Positions 32,539 through 42,842 are shown, counted from the first letter of the stretch. The stretch is 64,000 nucleotides of DNA from Tridacna crocea (GCA_943736015.1 OX031058.1:22221001-22285000); one strand, 5' to 3'. Notes: a model not told the origin generated them from the sequence alone. A program made the numbers and translations.

Positions 32539-32667
32539 GATTGGTTTACCTTTCGAAGTTTCTGTTGAAGAATTGCAGATTAAAGGGACGTTACAGATAG
32601 TTCTACATCTTTCCATGGAGGTTCCGTTTCCTCATATTACCAAGGCAACAGTTTCTTTTGTAGAACA
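32539..32667 (+). CDS. SMP/C2 lipid-transfer protein, exon c (SMP domain)
   Basis: The acceptor is TCTTGTCTTTTCAG and the donor GTAAGA. The reading frame continues RIGLPFEVSVEELQIKGTLQ, then IVLHLSMEVPFPHITKATV and SFVEQ/H. 'Leu-Pro-x-x-Val-x-x-Leu-x-Ile-x-Gly-x-Leu-x-Ile-x-Leu-x-Leu' followed by 'Phe-Pro-His-Ile' is a close match in pattern to SMP domains of tricalbins as I recall them. The last codon is split two bases to one with exon d. Confidence 0.85.
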
Positions 32668-32745
32668 GTAAGAACTCAGTTTCTCAGTTGTCTAGACAAA
32701 AAGGCCAGTCATTCTTGTTACAAGTTATTGCACAAAATAAAAGTT

Positions 32746-32975
32746 TTAACCCTTTCCCATACAACAACATTTTCAAAGGCTCCAATTTGAAAACATTTGC
32801 AGACAGCTTTTTTATGCCTCAAATGATGAGATGTGTATCAGATACTCTAGTAAACATTGGGAGAGAAGGAGAAAATGCTGGGTATACTAGCATTTTCTCC
32901 TTTTCTCGCAATGTTTTAAAAAGACCTTCTTCTCAGTGGTCTTTAAAAACTTGGGATTATGTGATAAAGTGTTAA
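32746..32975 (-). mobile_element. TTAA-A MITE, full length
   Basis: TTAACCCTTTCCCATACAAC to GATAAAGTGTTAA; the core has TGCTGGGTATACTAGCA. Confidence 0.75.
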
Positions 32976-33024
32976 GCAATTACCTCATGGCTTTACATGT
33001 CAGTTCCATCTTACTTACTGCTTA

Positions 33025-33252
33025 TTAAATCTCCACCACATAATTCCAGGTTTCACAATCCTACAGAAAGAACACTTGAAAATATTGTGGAAAAAGAAGG
33101 AAATGCTGGTAACCACCACTTTCTTCTTTTCCCACAAAATGTTTTCTGCCTTAAAAGAAACAAATGCTTCATTTTTAACCAAATTTGAGTAAACATATGG
33201 CAAACAAATTTCAATTTTGAGTCGAAAATTTTGCCATTTGATGAAGAGTCAA
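33025..33252 (+). mobile_element. TTAA-A MITE, diverged
   Basis: TTAAATCTCCACCACATAAT to GCCATTTGATGAAGAG. The right half carries a small duplication (AAACAAATTTCAATTTTGAG). Confidence 0.6.
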
Positions 33253-33336
33253 GATTTAAGAAATTACTTTCAAATTTTCAAGGTACTCAGATAAAGAGTT
33301 AAGATTTAAGAAATTACTTTGAAATTTGCAAGGTAC
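33244..33336 (+). repeat. ~47-bp direct repeat, two units
   Basis: AAGATTTAAGAAATTACTTT and CAAGGTACTCA occur twice in succession. Confidence 0.7.
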
Positions 33337-33389
33337 TCATTAAGGCTCAAATAAAACAACAATAATGTGCCAGTACACATGTAATTTAG

Positions 33390-33447
33390 GATGCATCTAG
33401 TTTAAATCTGTTTATTTTACATCAATTGAGAAACAAGGTCTTACAAC
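33390..33447 (-). repeat. SINE S1, first part, interrupted by a MITE
   Basis: TTTATTTTACATCAATTGAG and GGTCTTACAAC match the uninterrupted copy at 43197. It resumes at 33676. Confidence 0.7.
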
Positions 33448-33675
33448 TTAACTCTTTACCGAACAACAACAGTTTGGACTTGTCCAAATTCAGAGCGTTT
33501 GCAGATGACAAAATAGATGTAATTAAAAATTTGAAATTGATTTGGAAAGGGTAGAAAACATTGTGGGAAAAGGAGAAATTGCTGGTTACCAGCATTTTCT
33601 CCTTTTCCCGCAATGTTTTCAAAGGCTGTCTTTCTCAGGGTCGTCAGAAGTCGGGATTGTGTGGTAAAGAGTTAA
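33448..33675 (-). mobile_element. TTAA-A MITE inserted in SINE S1
   Basis: TTAA is found at both ends, exactly where the related SINE at 43197 reads CAACTTATACTAATC. This filled and unfilled pair gives direct support for TTAA target duplication. Confidence 0.9.
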
Positions 33676-33835
33676 ACTAATCTCTCTGGATTCTGTTTCC
33701 TGGGATCTACACCAGTGCTCATGCCAAAAGTGTGGGCCAATGAACAATCCCAAAGTTGACAACCACTTCCGGGTATTGAACTAAGGACCATATGCTTACG
33801 AGGACAACACTCTACCTGAAATACAGGGACATCAT
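33676..33835 (-). repeat. SINE S1, second part
   Basis: ACTAATCTCTCTGGATTCTG to TTCCGGGTATTGAACTAAGG. Read on the minus strand the last piece is a tRNA B box region. Confidence 0.65.
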
Positions 33836-33933
33836 ACAGGATTTATCTGATAAAAGTTCTGGATTTGCTATAGTTTATAATGACTGTGATTTATAGGATG
33901 TGACATGACTTAACTTCTGATATAGAATTTTAT

Positions 33934-34010
33934 TAACCCTTTACCACACAATTCCAACATTTAACAACACTGAGAAAGAAGCCTTTTGAAGAAAATAAAT
34001 TTTGAATAAG
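33934..34010 (+). mobile_element. TTAA-A MITE, left end only
   Basis: TTAACCCTTTACCACACAAT and GAGAAAGAAGCCTTTTGAAG. Confidence 0.6.
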
Positions 34011-34246
34011 AAAATGCTAAACTCTCTGCAGATTCTCTTTGATGAAAAATGTACAGAATGACATCAAAAATGAAGTCGCACCATTGTGATATCAAACATG
34101 TATAAGATAAGAAAATTTGCAGTGGGATATTACACTGAAAACAAGATAGGTTATGTGATAAAGTATTCTTATGTCAAAAAGGTAAGAAAGTATTACTTTT
34201 TGCGGATTTATTGGTAATGCCTGTTTCTGTGATGTTTTCTCAACAG

Positions 34247-34353
34247 CCCTGAGGTTTGGTTCAATGTAAAAGTTCTACGTTCCATAAACTTGATGGAAGT
34301 CCCTCTGCTAAAGTCTTGGTTACATTTAAATGTGATGGAAGGACTTACGAAAG
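34247..34353 (+). CDS. SMP/C2 lipid-transfer protein, exon d (SMP domain)
   Basis: The acceptor is TGTTTTCTCAACAG and the donor GTATGT. The frame reads PEVWFNVKVLRSINLMEVPL followed by LKSWLHLNVMEGLTK. 'Pro-x-Val/Ile-x-Phe-x-Val' and 'Val-Pro-Leu-Leu...Trp-Leu' correspond to the late strands and helix of the SMP barrel (in extended synaptotagmins 'P.LEINWTG...LLDVPGL'). Lengths and phases (1 and 1) match the neighbouring exons exactly. Confidence 0.85.
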
Positions 34354-34377
34354 GTATGTTTTACTCAAACAAAAAAA

Positions 34378-34555
34378 GGTTAGATTTGCCCATATTGAAA
34401 GTAATACCGTAATTACGGTAATTTCTCCTTTTACTACAGTGTTTTCTGCTCTACAAAAGTAAAGTTTTCAATTTCATCATGTTTATTTTGTGGTCTGCAA
34501 ATGCTTTCAATTTTGATACGTCTAACATTTTTTGTTTGGTAAAGACTTTAAGACC
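34378..34555 (+). mobile_element. TTAA-A MITE, left arm missing
   Basis: GGTAATTTCTCCTTTTACTA to TTTTGTTTGGTAAAGACTTTAA, 25 bp after the exon d donor. It contains a short ACCGTAATTACGGTAAT palindrome. Confidence 0.5.
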
Positions 34556-34755
34556 CTCAACAACAACGCTTTCAAAAGCATTATAGGACAAGGAGAAAAT
34601 GCTGGTGATCAGTATTTTCTCCTTTTCTGACAGTATTTTCTACTTCATGAAAGGCAAGTTCCATCAAAAAGCCATCTTTGATTACCGGTATTCATCTGCA
34701 AATAATTTGAATTTTTATTAATCAAACATTTTGTGATGTATTAAAGAGCTAAAAT
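34556..34755 (+). mobile_element. TTAA-A MITE, diverged
   Basis: CAAGGAGAAAATGCTGGTGA and CAGTATTTTCTCCTTTTCTG form the core. Confidence 0.5.
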
Positions 34756-35038
34756 TAAAATGTAGGTGTTTGCAGAGAAAAAAAGAAGTTTAATGAGCAT
34801 TTGCTTGTTTCAAGTTTGAACTTTCCCAATTTACACTTATTTTATTGTAACCACGCTAGAGGGCTTCAGAAAACATTGCTTCACTTACGAAAATTGCAAA
34901 ACAGGAGTGATATATAAAATGCCACAATATTTTTTAATCCATTCTTGGTAGTTTCATATGCAATCTTGCTACTGTTGAGTCAGCAATTTGAAATCTATTC
35001 AGTGCACAATAACATCCTCTTATGTACTGTACTTCCAG

Positions 35039-35131
35039 CACTGGTTGATCCAGGTAAAATTGACATCCCTATAGCAAAGGTTGGCCCTATCAATGCAGGG
35101 CAGTTTCTGCCACAGAAGCCACAACCTCCAG
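35039..35131 (+). CDS. SMP/C2 lipid-transfer protein, exon e (end of SMP domain)
   Basis: The acceptor is TGTACTTCCAG and the donor GTGAAT. The exon gives ALVDPGKIDIPIAKVGPINA and then GQFLPQKPQPPG. 'Val-Asp-Pro-Gly-Lys-Ile-Asp-Ile-Pro' matches the closing strand of SMP domains ('LPNRITVPL' in extended synaptotagmins). The Pro-rich tail is the linker to the first C2 domain. Confidence 0.85.
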
Positions 35132-35199
35132 GTGAATTGTGCCTTTCTGTTTATACTGTGTATGTCAAATTTTCCTTGGTTTGGTTTATGTCATTATGT

Positions 35200-35330
35200 T
35201 GATGGATGGATAATCAAGGTAAATCAGGAAAATTTGACATTGTGTGGATTTGAACCGAAGACCTGAAAGTTTTGAGTCTGGTGTTATGTGTCATGTGATT
35301 TTGACTGATAACAGTGAAAGAACTTTTTTA
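35200..35330 (-). repeat. tRNA-like SINE head
   Basis: On the minus strand GGTCTTCGGTTCAAATCC is an excellent B box and T-loop sequence. I could not fold a full cloverleaf, so a tRNA gene is unlikely. Confidence 0.4.
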
Positions 35331-35477
35331 TATCTCATGTTCTTGAAAATCTAGGTTTTGTCAGTATCCTCTGTCAAAGGCCATTTTTGCAATGTTTTCA
35401 GAATTAAGTCTACTTGTAGAAATAAAGAAGTAGAGGATAATTAACCGTTTCGGTGTATGGTTAGTCTGAACATACAT

Positions 35478-35600
35478 GTATTTATTTTACATCGATTGAA
35501 AAACAAGTTCCAACAAGTTATGGTGATCTCTCTTGATTCTGCTTCCTGGCAACTACACAAGTACTTGCGCCGAATATGTGGGCCAGTGTATGGTTGAAAG
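35478..35600 (-). repeat. SINE S1, partial copy
   Basis: TTTATTTTACATCGATTGAA and CTTGCGCCGAATATGTGGGC. Confidence 0.55.
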
Positions 35601-35859
35601 TTCTTTCATCGAGGGAAAAGTAAAGGCTATCTTTTCACAAATGGTTAAGCCACAGGTGAAAACATGGTCTTTGCTTTCTAATTTTTGCTCATTATGACAA
35701 ATATGTGTGTTTTCCATGCAAAAATAGATTTGTTCAATCTAGTTGGATATGGACTTGCTGTAATAATGATGTTATGAGTGATAAAACTGTCATAAAACAA
35801 GACATTTACCTGGTAACTTAGTGCTGTTTGATTCACATTCACTTGGGAATTATAAGGCT

Positions 35860-36094
35860 TTAACCCTTTCCCACACAATGATGACTTTTGACCACCCTGA
35901 GGTAGAAAGAAGCCTTTTGAAAACATTGTGGGAAAAGGAGAAAATGCTGGTAACCAGCATTTTCTACTTTTCCCACATTGTTTTCTACCCTTCCCAAATC
36001 ACATTTTGATTATTTGAGTCACTTTTATTTTGTTGTCTGTGTCATTTGTCATTTGTGGACCAGTCTAAAACTTTGTCGTCTGTTAAAGGGTTAA
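35860..36094 (+). mobile_element. TTAA-A MITE, full length
   Basis: TTAACCCTTTCCCACACAAT to GTTAAAGGGTTAA. It carries the GATGATGACTTTTGACCACC left block. Confidence 0.8.
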
Positions 36095-36136
36095 TGAACT
36101 GTAAGATTTCTACAAACTACTGAAAACCATAAATGA

Positions 36137-36232
36137 AATAGGTTTCCTAAGGTATTTGAAGTTTTTGCATTGTAATTTATAAACAATAGGTTTCCTAAGG
36201 TATTTGAAGTATTTGTGATTTATATGCAAAAC
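36137..36232 (+). repeat. 48-bp direct repeat, two units
   Basis: AATAGGTTTCCTAAGGTATT then TGAAG begins both units, 55 bp before exon f. Confidence 0.75.
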
Positions 36233-36287
36233 AGTATTATGTGTTTATTTTTCTTTTTATGCAGTGTTCATGTTTTATGTCTTTCAG

Positions 36288-36338
36288 CTCAAGGTGTTAT
36301 AACAATATATTTGAAAGGGAAGCCATCCCCATCTGCAG
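36288..36338 (+). CDS. SMP/C2 lipid-transfer protein, exon f (first C2, strand 1)
   Basis: A 51-bp exon after a TTTTATGTCTTTCAG acceptor, with a GTTTGT donor. It gives AQGVITIYLKGKPSPSA. 'Gly-Val-Ile-Thr-Ile-Tyr-Leu' is a typical first strand of a C2 domain. The last base (G) opens a split codon that needs two bases from the next exon. That constraint decides where exon g can begin. Confidence 0.75.
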
Positions 36339-36407
36339 GTTTGTATGCTATGTTTGTGTTTTTTCCTCTTTTCTTTCCTGTAGATGACACATAATGCTTT
36401 TGTAGAC

Positions 36408-36443
36408 AGTCTACATCAAGATCAGATTGCACAGAACAAGCAC
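36408..36443 (+). repeat. GTGTAGATC hairpin, single arm
   Basis: AGTCTACATCAAGATCAGAT then TGCACAGAACAAGCAC, without its partner arm. Confidence 0.45.
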
Positions 36444-36559
36444 TCTCCATCACTTTATTCTAGATTGTGAATGAACAGGTTCTTCATCTTACAGTGGAAA
36501 CATGTTAGTAACCTTTGAAAAAGTGTAACATACCTTTTTGTTAGTGAAGAATTAGTTTG

Positions 36560-36700
36560 AAAATATTTATTACACCTTGATGGAGAAACAAGTTCTTGCA
36601 ACTTGTACTAATCTGTTGATTGTGCTTCCGGGGAACTACACCAGTGCTTGCGCCGAATGTGTGGGCCAATGAATAATACCAAAGTTGACACCCACAAATT
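36560..36700 (-). repeat. SINE S1, partial copy
   Basis: TTCTTGCAACTTGTACTAAT and GTGTGGGCCAATGAATAATA; the MITE target site is empty here too. Confidence 0.6.
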
Positions 36701-36798
36701 TTAGTTCTGGCTTAGCCAAATTATCACAACGAAATTTAGTGAAGTATTGCCATTACTACAGCATCCATTCGCGTCTTACATTGTCTGCCTTTTTCTTT

Positions 36799-37012
36799 AA
36801 CTCTTTAGCAAATAATTCCGGGTTTCATGACTGAGAAAGAAGCAGTTTGAAAACACTGTGGAAAAAGAAGGAATTGATGGTAACCAGCATTTTTTTCTTT
36901 TTCCCATTATGTTTTTCTACCCTTCGCAAAATGAATTTCATTTTTTGAGCCAAGGTTATTTTGTCATCTGCAAATGCTTAAAATTTGGACCAGTCTTAAT
37001 TTTTGTCACTAA
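36799..37012 (+). mobile_element. TTAA-A MITE, diverged
   Basis: TTAACTCTTTAGCAAATAAT to TTTTGTCACTAATGGG. Confidence 0.6.
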
Positions 37013-37139
37013 TGGGAAGGCAGCCAGCTATTTTACAAGCTAGCTGCACAAAGTGCCGGCAAAGAAACAGCAAGGCATTTATGTTTTGTTGTTTTATTAG
37101 AATATTGAGTGTAATTTGGGCCTAGTACTTTTCTCTCCC

Positions 37140-37225
37140 CAATGATCTTACCCTTTAAAAGACAAATCCCATCATTTGAGCCAAACGTAACTTGCCATCT
37201 TAAGTCTAAAAAATTGTCATATAGT
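37140..37225 (+). mobile_element. TTAA-A MITE, right-half remnant
   Basis: AATGATCTTACCCTTTAAAA and AAAATTGTCATATAGTAAAG. Confidence 0.35.
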
Positions 37226-37558
37226 AAAGATGAACACTTCCATTCTACATTTCTTCACAATACAGTGCAATATGTATTAAGCAAGTGCTTAAAGGGGACA
37301 TTCAAGATGTGCTTCCATAAGACAGGAACTTGCTTAGTACAGGAACAATTCAACATATTTATTCCTCATGTGAATGCAATGTATGTTTGCTTGATGTGGA
37401 TTAATTGCTGTATTGCTAAATAGAGTTGGCCTCTAAAGCAGGCCTTTCTATATATTTTATGGAAGGAAAATATTTTTTTGCTACAGTTTTCAGGTAGAGG
37501 TGCATGTATGTGCAAGGAGTGATTAATCAGATGAAACCATGCTATGACAAATGAGGGT

Positions 37559-37788
37559 TTAACTTGTCTCCAAATAACAAAATTTTAGACTTGTCAAAGT
37601 TGAAAGCATTTGCAGACGACAAAATAAACGAGATTCAGAAATTGAACCTTGACTTTGGAAGTGTAGAAATTATTGTGGAAAAAAAAGAAAATGAGGTTTA
37701 CCTGCATTTTCTCCTGTTCCCCACAATGTTTTCAGAAGGCTTCTTCCTCTGAACCGTAAAAAACAGGGATTGCTTGGTAAAGGGTTAA
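37559..37788 (-). mobile_element. TTAA-A MITE, full length
   Basis: TTAACTTGTCTCCAAATAAC to GGTAAAGGGTTAA. Confidence 0.75.
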
Positions 37789-37879
37789 AGATCTCTATTT
37801 CTCTATGATGTATTGTAACAGGTTATTACACAATAATGGATTCATGTAATAAATTTTGCCAAACAGGTTTCTGAACCAT

Positions 37880-38012
37880 GATGCAGAATGGTCTTTGGAC
37901 ATGCAGAAAACTTACAAATAGCAAACAGTTTTGACCCATGTCAGGCAGCACAGGCTGACATATGTTGAAACATCTTGCAGATACATCAAATCCCCTTTTC
38001 ACAGAGCATGAC
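37880..38012 (-). repeat. Family G repeat, copy 5
   Basis: CAGGCAGCACAGGCTGACAT and CAAATCCCCTTTTCACAGAG, reversed. It ends just before the TTAA-B element. Confidence 0.6.
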
Positions 38013-38028
38013 TCTAATAGTTTCAACC

Positions 38029-38128
38029 TTAACCCTTTACTCCATAGATACTCATTTCTAGGCATTGCTTGTAGGAGCCTTTGGAAAACGTTGTGGCAAA
38101 AGGTGAAATTGCTCGTGACGAGCAATTT
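38029..38128 (+). mobile_element. TTAA-B MITE, left half of a copy split by 9.1 kb
   Basis: TTAA, then CCCTTTACTCCATAGATACT, through the first core arm GGTGAAATTGCTCGTGACGA to GCAATTT. The complementary second arm CACCTTTTGTCACAATG is at 47267. Put end to end the two pieces complete the hairpin without a missing or extra base. Confidence 0.85.
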
Positions 38129-38139
38129 ACCCCTGCGAA

Positions 38140-38570
38140 ACGCAGTTCTTGTGATTAGAACTGTTCATGAATTGTTCTAGAACTTTAGGAACAGTTCTTG
38201 ATCTGCTCTTGAAGGCTGTTCTTGAACAGTTGTACTTGAACTGTTCAAGAACAATTTTTAAGAACAGTTCTAGAATTTCTTAAGAACTTGTCAAGTTCTT
38301 AAATAATTCTTAAAATGTTCTTTGAACATTTTAGGAACTGTTCAAGAAAAAAAAGGTTCCTAAAATATCCTAGAACTATTCTTAAACGATAACAAGAACA
38401 TTTTAAGAACTGTTCAAGAAAAAAAATGTTCCTAAAATATCCTAGAACTATTCTTAAACGATAACAAGAACATTTTAGGAACTGTTAAAGAAAAAAAATG
38501 TTCCTAAAATATCCTAGAACTATTCTTAAATGATAATGAGAACATTTTTTAGGAGTTTAAGAACATGTAT
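38140..38570. repeat. GAACWGTTC array, left
   Basis: Many copies of GAACAGTTC, GAACTGTTC and variants. From 38332 to about 38545 three ~70-bp units repeat TTCCTAAAATATCCTAGAAC and TATTCTTAAACGATAACAAG. Confidence 0.8.
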
Positions 38571-38575
38571 CTTCC

Positions 38576-38804
38576 TTAACTCTTTCCCAAAAAATCCCTG
38601 GTTTTTACGGGTCTGGAATAGTAGCCTTTTGAAAACATAGTGGGAAAAGTAGAAAATGCTGGTAACCAGCATTTTCTCCTTTTCCCACAATGTTTTCTAC
38701 CCTATCATAGACAGAAATCATCTTTTCAACAAGAGTTGAATTGTCATCTACAAATACTTTCAATTCGGTCTAGTCCAAAAGTTTGTCGTTTGGGAAAGGG
38801 TTAA
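38576..38804 (+). mobile_element. TTAA-A MITE, full length
   Basis: TTAACTCTTTCCCAAAAAAT to GGGAAAGGGTTAA. It is very like the copy at 30707 (GGTCTGGAATAGTAGCC). Confidence 0.8.
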
Positions 38805-38823
38805 ATGTACTACTCTATGCCGT

Positions 38824-39545
38824 AACCCTTTTCAAACGACAAATTCAAGACTCTCCCTTAGCAAAATGAAATGGTCAACAATTCATTTAAAGAGCCTTAA
38901 AAGGCCATTGAAAATCCCATTTCTCAGCAAAAACCATTGAAATGGCCTTAAAATAGTCTGATTTCAATGGTTAACTCTCCACTGATTTTACCTTATCTGT
39001 AAAAATGTATATCTAATGGTAGCTTTAATGGTATGAATGAGAACAGACCATTAAATACCATTAAGTGTACCATTTAGTCTATCCAACCATTTATTATTAT
39101 TTCAAATTTAAGAGGCCAATTGTATTTGTATTCACAAAAGACCATTGAAAGTCATTGAATTACCATTTCTGAACCAACTTTAAATACAGAAACTGTACTA
39201 TTTCTGGAACAATTGGACATATAGTCAGTCCAACATAATACTTATGCCCCATTACAAGAAACTCTTTCATATACAAAGAAAATGGTATAGATCAGCCTGC
39301 ACTTACTTGGAGTCTAATTATTACCATTGTTGTTTTCTGCCTAGATAGTATAATGTTGAAAGTCTTCTTTCTATACAAACATTTCAAGATTTTACCTCTA
39401 TGGCAGAGCTAGCAAATTTGATTTTTACAGGGTCAAAAAAAGACAGAAATACTTTCTCTTGATGTGACTATACCTGACCTTTTTATTATTTAAAATGCTT
39501 GTTTATCATTTGACAACACATTCACTCATTTCATAGGTCACTTTT
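38824..39545. other. CCATT-rich non-coding DNA
   Basis: A worn TTAA-A tip (CGTAACCCTTTTCAAACGAC) is followed by many ACCATTGAAATGG-like and ACCATTAAAT phrases to about 39190; no gene is supported. Confidence 0.4.
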
Positions 39546-39599
39546 ATGTACAAAAGTGTTGCAATTAACAGCAATATCATAGTGTTTATTCTAGAGCGG

Positions 39600-39690
39600 A
39601 ATAGCAGGGCGCGCCGCCCTGCCCCTTTTTCACTCCGCCCTTCTGCCCTCGAATCTGTGAACAACCCGCCCTGCTGCCCTTATCAAATAC
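39600..39690. repeat. GC-rich CCGCCCTGCCC block
   Basis: GCAGGGCGCGCCGCCCTGCC and CAACCCGCCCTGCTGCCC stand out in AT-rich DNA. Open frames on both strands exist but no domain is seen. It is likely a fragment of another mobile element. Confidence 0.4.
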
Positions 39691-40019
39691 ATACAAAACT
39701 TGCTTGTGTATTGTTTTGGTTTCAGAAAAAACCACCGGCTAAATGGCCAAAAATTCGCCTTCAGTGTCTTGGCTCCGTCTCGTAAAGCTTGCACAGTCAC
39801 AAAAGTTCGCCATAAATTTCTTCCGAATGTTCGTTTGGCATCTGTAGTTACTTGGGTCATCAGGAAACACTGAAATATGAACAAAGAAAGATCTATAACT
39901 ATTACTATTAGATGATCAACTCAAATGTGGTCAATATTTTATGAGGATTGATGGTAGTAATTGTAGGATTCCTTTCTGTCTCGCCGTCCAAAGACCATTT
40001 TTTTTGAAAATGACTATGT

Positions 40020-40105
40020 GTGAAAGCAGCCAGTAGCTTGGAAAGAATATTGTGCAGAGTATTGGTAAAAGAAACTCCAGAAAAGTGTGGAGAGTATTGA
40101 GCACA
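40020..40105 (+). repeat. SINE tail fragment
   Basis: CAGCCAGTAGCTTGGAAAGA and AAACTCCAGAAAAGTGTGG. Confidence 0.5.
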
Positions 40106-40507
40106 CAAGACTAAAACCAGGGATTAATTGGCAAAGGGTTAATATGATTCAATTGGACAAATACAGTAATCTGGACAAATTTCAAACACATTGGATCAAC
40201 AATATGGACGTCATTGCTGTCAATTTTAATTTTCAACTTCATATGGCTACTCCTCTCTTACTTATTGTCAGACTTTTTCAAAATCAATAGGGCTCAAGCC
40301 ATTGGTGATATAATAATCTGGGTCAGTTTTATGAAATCATGCATATGCAGACTTATAAGCAAGAAATGTAAAAGTTCATCTTTATAGGTAGGTATTTAGA
40401 TTTTTCACAACTCACCAAATTAAAACATAAATGTATATATATCAATGAAATTTATATGAAAAACAAAACAAATAAATTACAAAAAAAGTTTTTTTGATGG
40501 TGTTCCC

Positions 40508-40733
40508 TTAACTCATTACCAAACGACAAAGTTTTAGGTTTATCAAAATCGAAAGCATTTGCAGATGACAAAATAAGTGAGTGAAAATTTGAAATTTATT
40601 TTGTGAAGGATAGAAAACATTGTGGAATAAGAAAAAAATGCTGGTTACTAGCATTTTCTCTTTTTCCCACAATGTTTTCTAAAGGTTCTTTCTCAGGGGC
40701 ATCAAAAGTAGGGATTGTGTGGTAATGGGTTAA
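40508..40733 (-). mobile_element. TTAA-A MITE, full length
   Basis: TTAACTCATTACCAAACGAC to GGTAATGGGTTAA. Confidence 0.8.
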
Positions 40734-40737
40734 AAGC

Positions 40738-40812
40738 TACTTTCTTATCATTTGCAAATACCTTCAAATTGGACAAGTCTAACATTTTGTTGTTTGCATG
40801 GTAAAAAGTTAG
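40738..40812 (+). mobile_element. TTAA-A MITE, right end only
   Basis: TTATCATTTGCAAATACCTT to GGTAAAAAGTTAG, directly behind the previous copy. Confidence 0.5.
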
Positions 40813-41208
40813 TTTTTGAATGCCTGTTTACCTTCTGATGTCAAGTTTTTTCCCAACTGACACTTATACAACTAGATTGTACCATGACAATCTTTCGTGA
40901 AATTCTTCTGTTTCCATCTTGCAAAAGTACTCTTTGGAACTTCCAGTTCTTTGTTACCTACATACTTTTGTTTTCCATGTTTTATCAGGACCTAAAATGA
41001 AAGAAAACAGACTATATCAGAGCTAGATATGAAATGTAGAAGTTCAAAGGAAAATTACAATCACAGCAATGAGCAATGGAAACAGACATCACAAATTTAG
41101 CTCCATATGAGAGTTCGAACAGATAACAAAACCAATCTTAGTGGCACTGTCCTCTAAACTTGTGAGAAAAGTGACCCCGTATGGGAAAATAAGTCCAAAG
41201 GAAAGTTA

Positions 41209-41414
41209 TCTCTTTACCACACTATCCAAAGTTTTAACGTGTCTGAAGAACAAGCCTTTTCAAAACATTGTAACCAGCATTTTCTACTTTTCCAATAATG
41301 ATTTTGGTCAATGATATCAGACAGAAACATCATCTGAAATACATTTCCTTTTCCCTCTGCAAATGCTCTAAGTTTGGTCTTATCCAAAATTTAGTTGCTT
41401 GGTAAAGTATTAAC
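41209..41414 (+). mobile_element. TTAA-A MITE, diverged
   Basis: ATCTCTTTACCACACTATCC to GGTAAAGTATTAA; only one core arm remains. Confidence 0.6.
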
Positions 41415-41504
41415 CAGTACTTTTTAAATTTACTGACAAACTCTTAGTCAAACCCAAAGCATATTTAAATTCTACCCCATGGAAAATAGTAATTATCACC
41501 TGAG

Positions 41505-41580
41505 CTACATTTATGTTGTCTGCAATTGCTTTCAGTTTGGTTGTGTACAAAAAAAAATGTTGTATGGTAAAAAGTTAATC
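41505..41580 (+). mobile_element. TTAA-A MITE, right end only
   Basis: GTTGTCTGCAATTGCTTTCA to GGTAAAAAGTTAA. Confidence 0.5.
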
Positions 41581-41820
41581 CCAAACCAGCAGGGCTGCCT
41601 ATCATTATCTGAGCTACACATATTTTACCAATACCTTATTAGGGATATTTAGATACATGTACTTCTAAAGGGTGCAGGACAACTTGCCCCAAAGACAACT
41701 TTATCATGGTAATTTTATAGAAAAAAAAAACAACAAATACTGAGAATTTTCAAGTTCTGACCTAAATATCCCATCAAGATATGCCCATTACCTGTTCACT
41801 ACATGAGAGAATTCAAAGTT

Positions 41821-41847
41821 TTTCCATGCTGAAAGCATATATGCAGA
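41821..41847 (-). mobile_element. TTAA-A MITE, piece left of the Mutator-like insertion
   Basis: CTGAAAGCATATATGCAGA belongs to the AAAGCATTTGCAGACAAC segment of the family, which resumes at 42637. Confidence 0.6.
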
Positions 41848-42636
41848 TACCTTCAGTCTGAAGGTGTCTGCTCCGATGCTATTTTTGTGACTGGTCTTCG
41901 CAGACCCCTTCATATCAGCCATTCATTAGACCCTTCTGGAAAAAATAAGATGTTACCCGCATCTTTTCGAACGGCTCAATGCGACAAAATTTCCAATGAC
42001 AGCTAATAAAATGGGTATGGATCGTTAGATAAATGATTAATCTTTAAGAGCACACAAAATATGCTGCAAAATACCAATTAAATCAATGGGAATTTACCTT
42101 TTCCCCAACGTAAATAAATCCAGCATAATTTGTAAACAACTAACACAGCGACTTCCGTTAGTCAGGCATGCGCACTCAACAGAATTTGAAATTTGTACAG
42201 TCTGGTTCCCTGACCCTATACAGCCAAGTTCGATCAAGGTGCGTTTGTTTACAGCAAAATTCGCAACTAAACCATCCTGTAGCGTGTCAGAGATACTGCG
42301 ATTTCTGCCGAGACATGCGCATTGAAAAGATCACCATGTTTTGATTTCTGGTGAAGTAGGTCAACGATTATTTACGTTGAAAAGTACAGATTTGCACAAA
42401 GGTAAGAGTTGGATATTAACTAAAATCAGTTTGTTTGTAAAGATTAATCATTTATCTAACAATCCATGCCCATTTTATTAGTTGTAATTTGAAATTCTGT
42501 CGCATAGAGCCGTTCGAAAAGATGCGGGTAAAATCGTGTTTTTTCCATACGGGTTCAATGAATGGCTGGCCTGAAGGTGTTAGCGAAGACCAGTCACAAA
42601 AATAGCATCGGAGCAGACACCTTCAGACTGAAGGTA
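41848..42636. mobile_element. 789-bp Mutator-like element with ~190-bp inverted ends and 9-bp target duplication
   Basis: ATATGCAGA flanks both sides (41839-41847 and 42637-42645). The ends are TACCTTCAGTCTGAAGGTGT and its reverse. The arms match well to about 42044 and 42442, including GCATCGGAGCAGACACC and GTTAGATAAATGATTAATCT. Each tip is itself a small palindrome (CTTCAGTCTGAAG). The middle holds a 79-codon frame without a domain. Long arms with a 9-bp duplication fit Mutator-type elements. Confidence 0.85.
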
Positions 42637-42786
42637 ATATGCAGACAACAAATGTGACTCATGATGAAATTTGTTTCTGTAAGAGTTAAAACACCGTCAA
42701 AAACAGAAAAATTTCTAATATTAAAAAATATTTTTGTCCTTTTAGTGTGTTTTCAAATGTCTTCTTCCTCAGGGTGGTTAAACAAT
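42637..42786 (-). mobile_element. TTAA-A MITE, piece right of the Mutator-like insertion
   Basis: ATATGCAGACAACAAATGTG then TCTTCCTCAGGGTGGTTAA. Confidence 0.55.
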
Positions 42787-42842
42787 AATATTTATCGCTA
42801 AGGTACATGCATTTAACTGCAACATAAAACCAATTTCCTGTC

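Noticed and set aside
38140..38570. CRISPR-like array
   Set aside because: Repeats overlap and vary in spacing with no unique spacers, and the genome is animal; it is a minisatellite.
41848..42636. Tc1/mariner element with TA duplication
   Set aside because: TA does flank CCTTCAG tips, but the longer reading with a perfect 9-bp ATATGCAGA on both sides explains the junction better.
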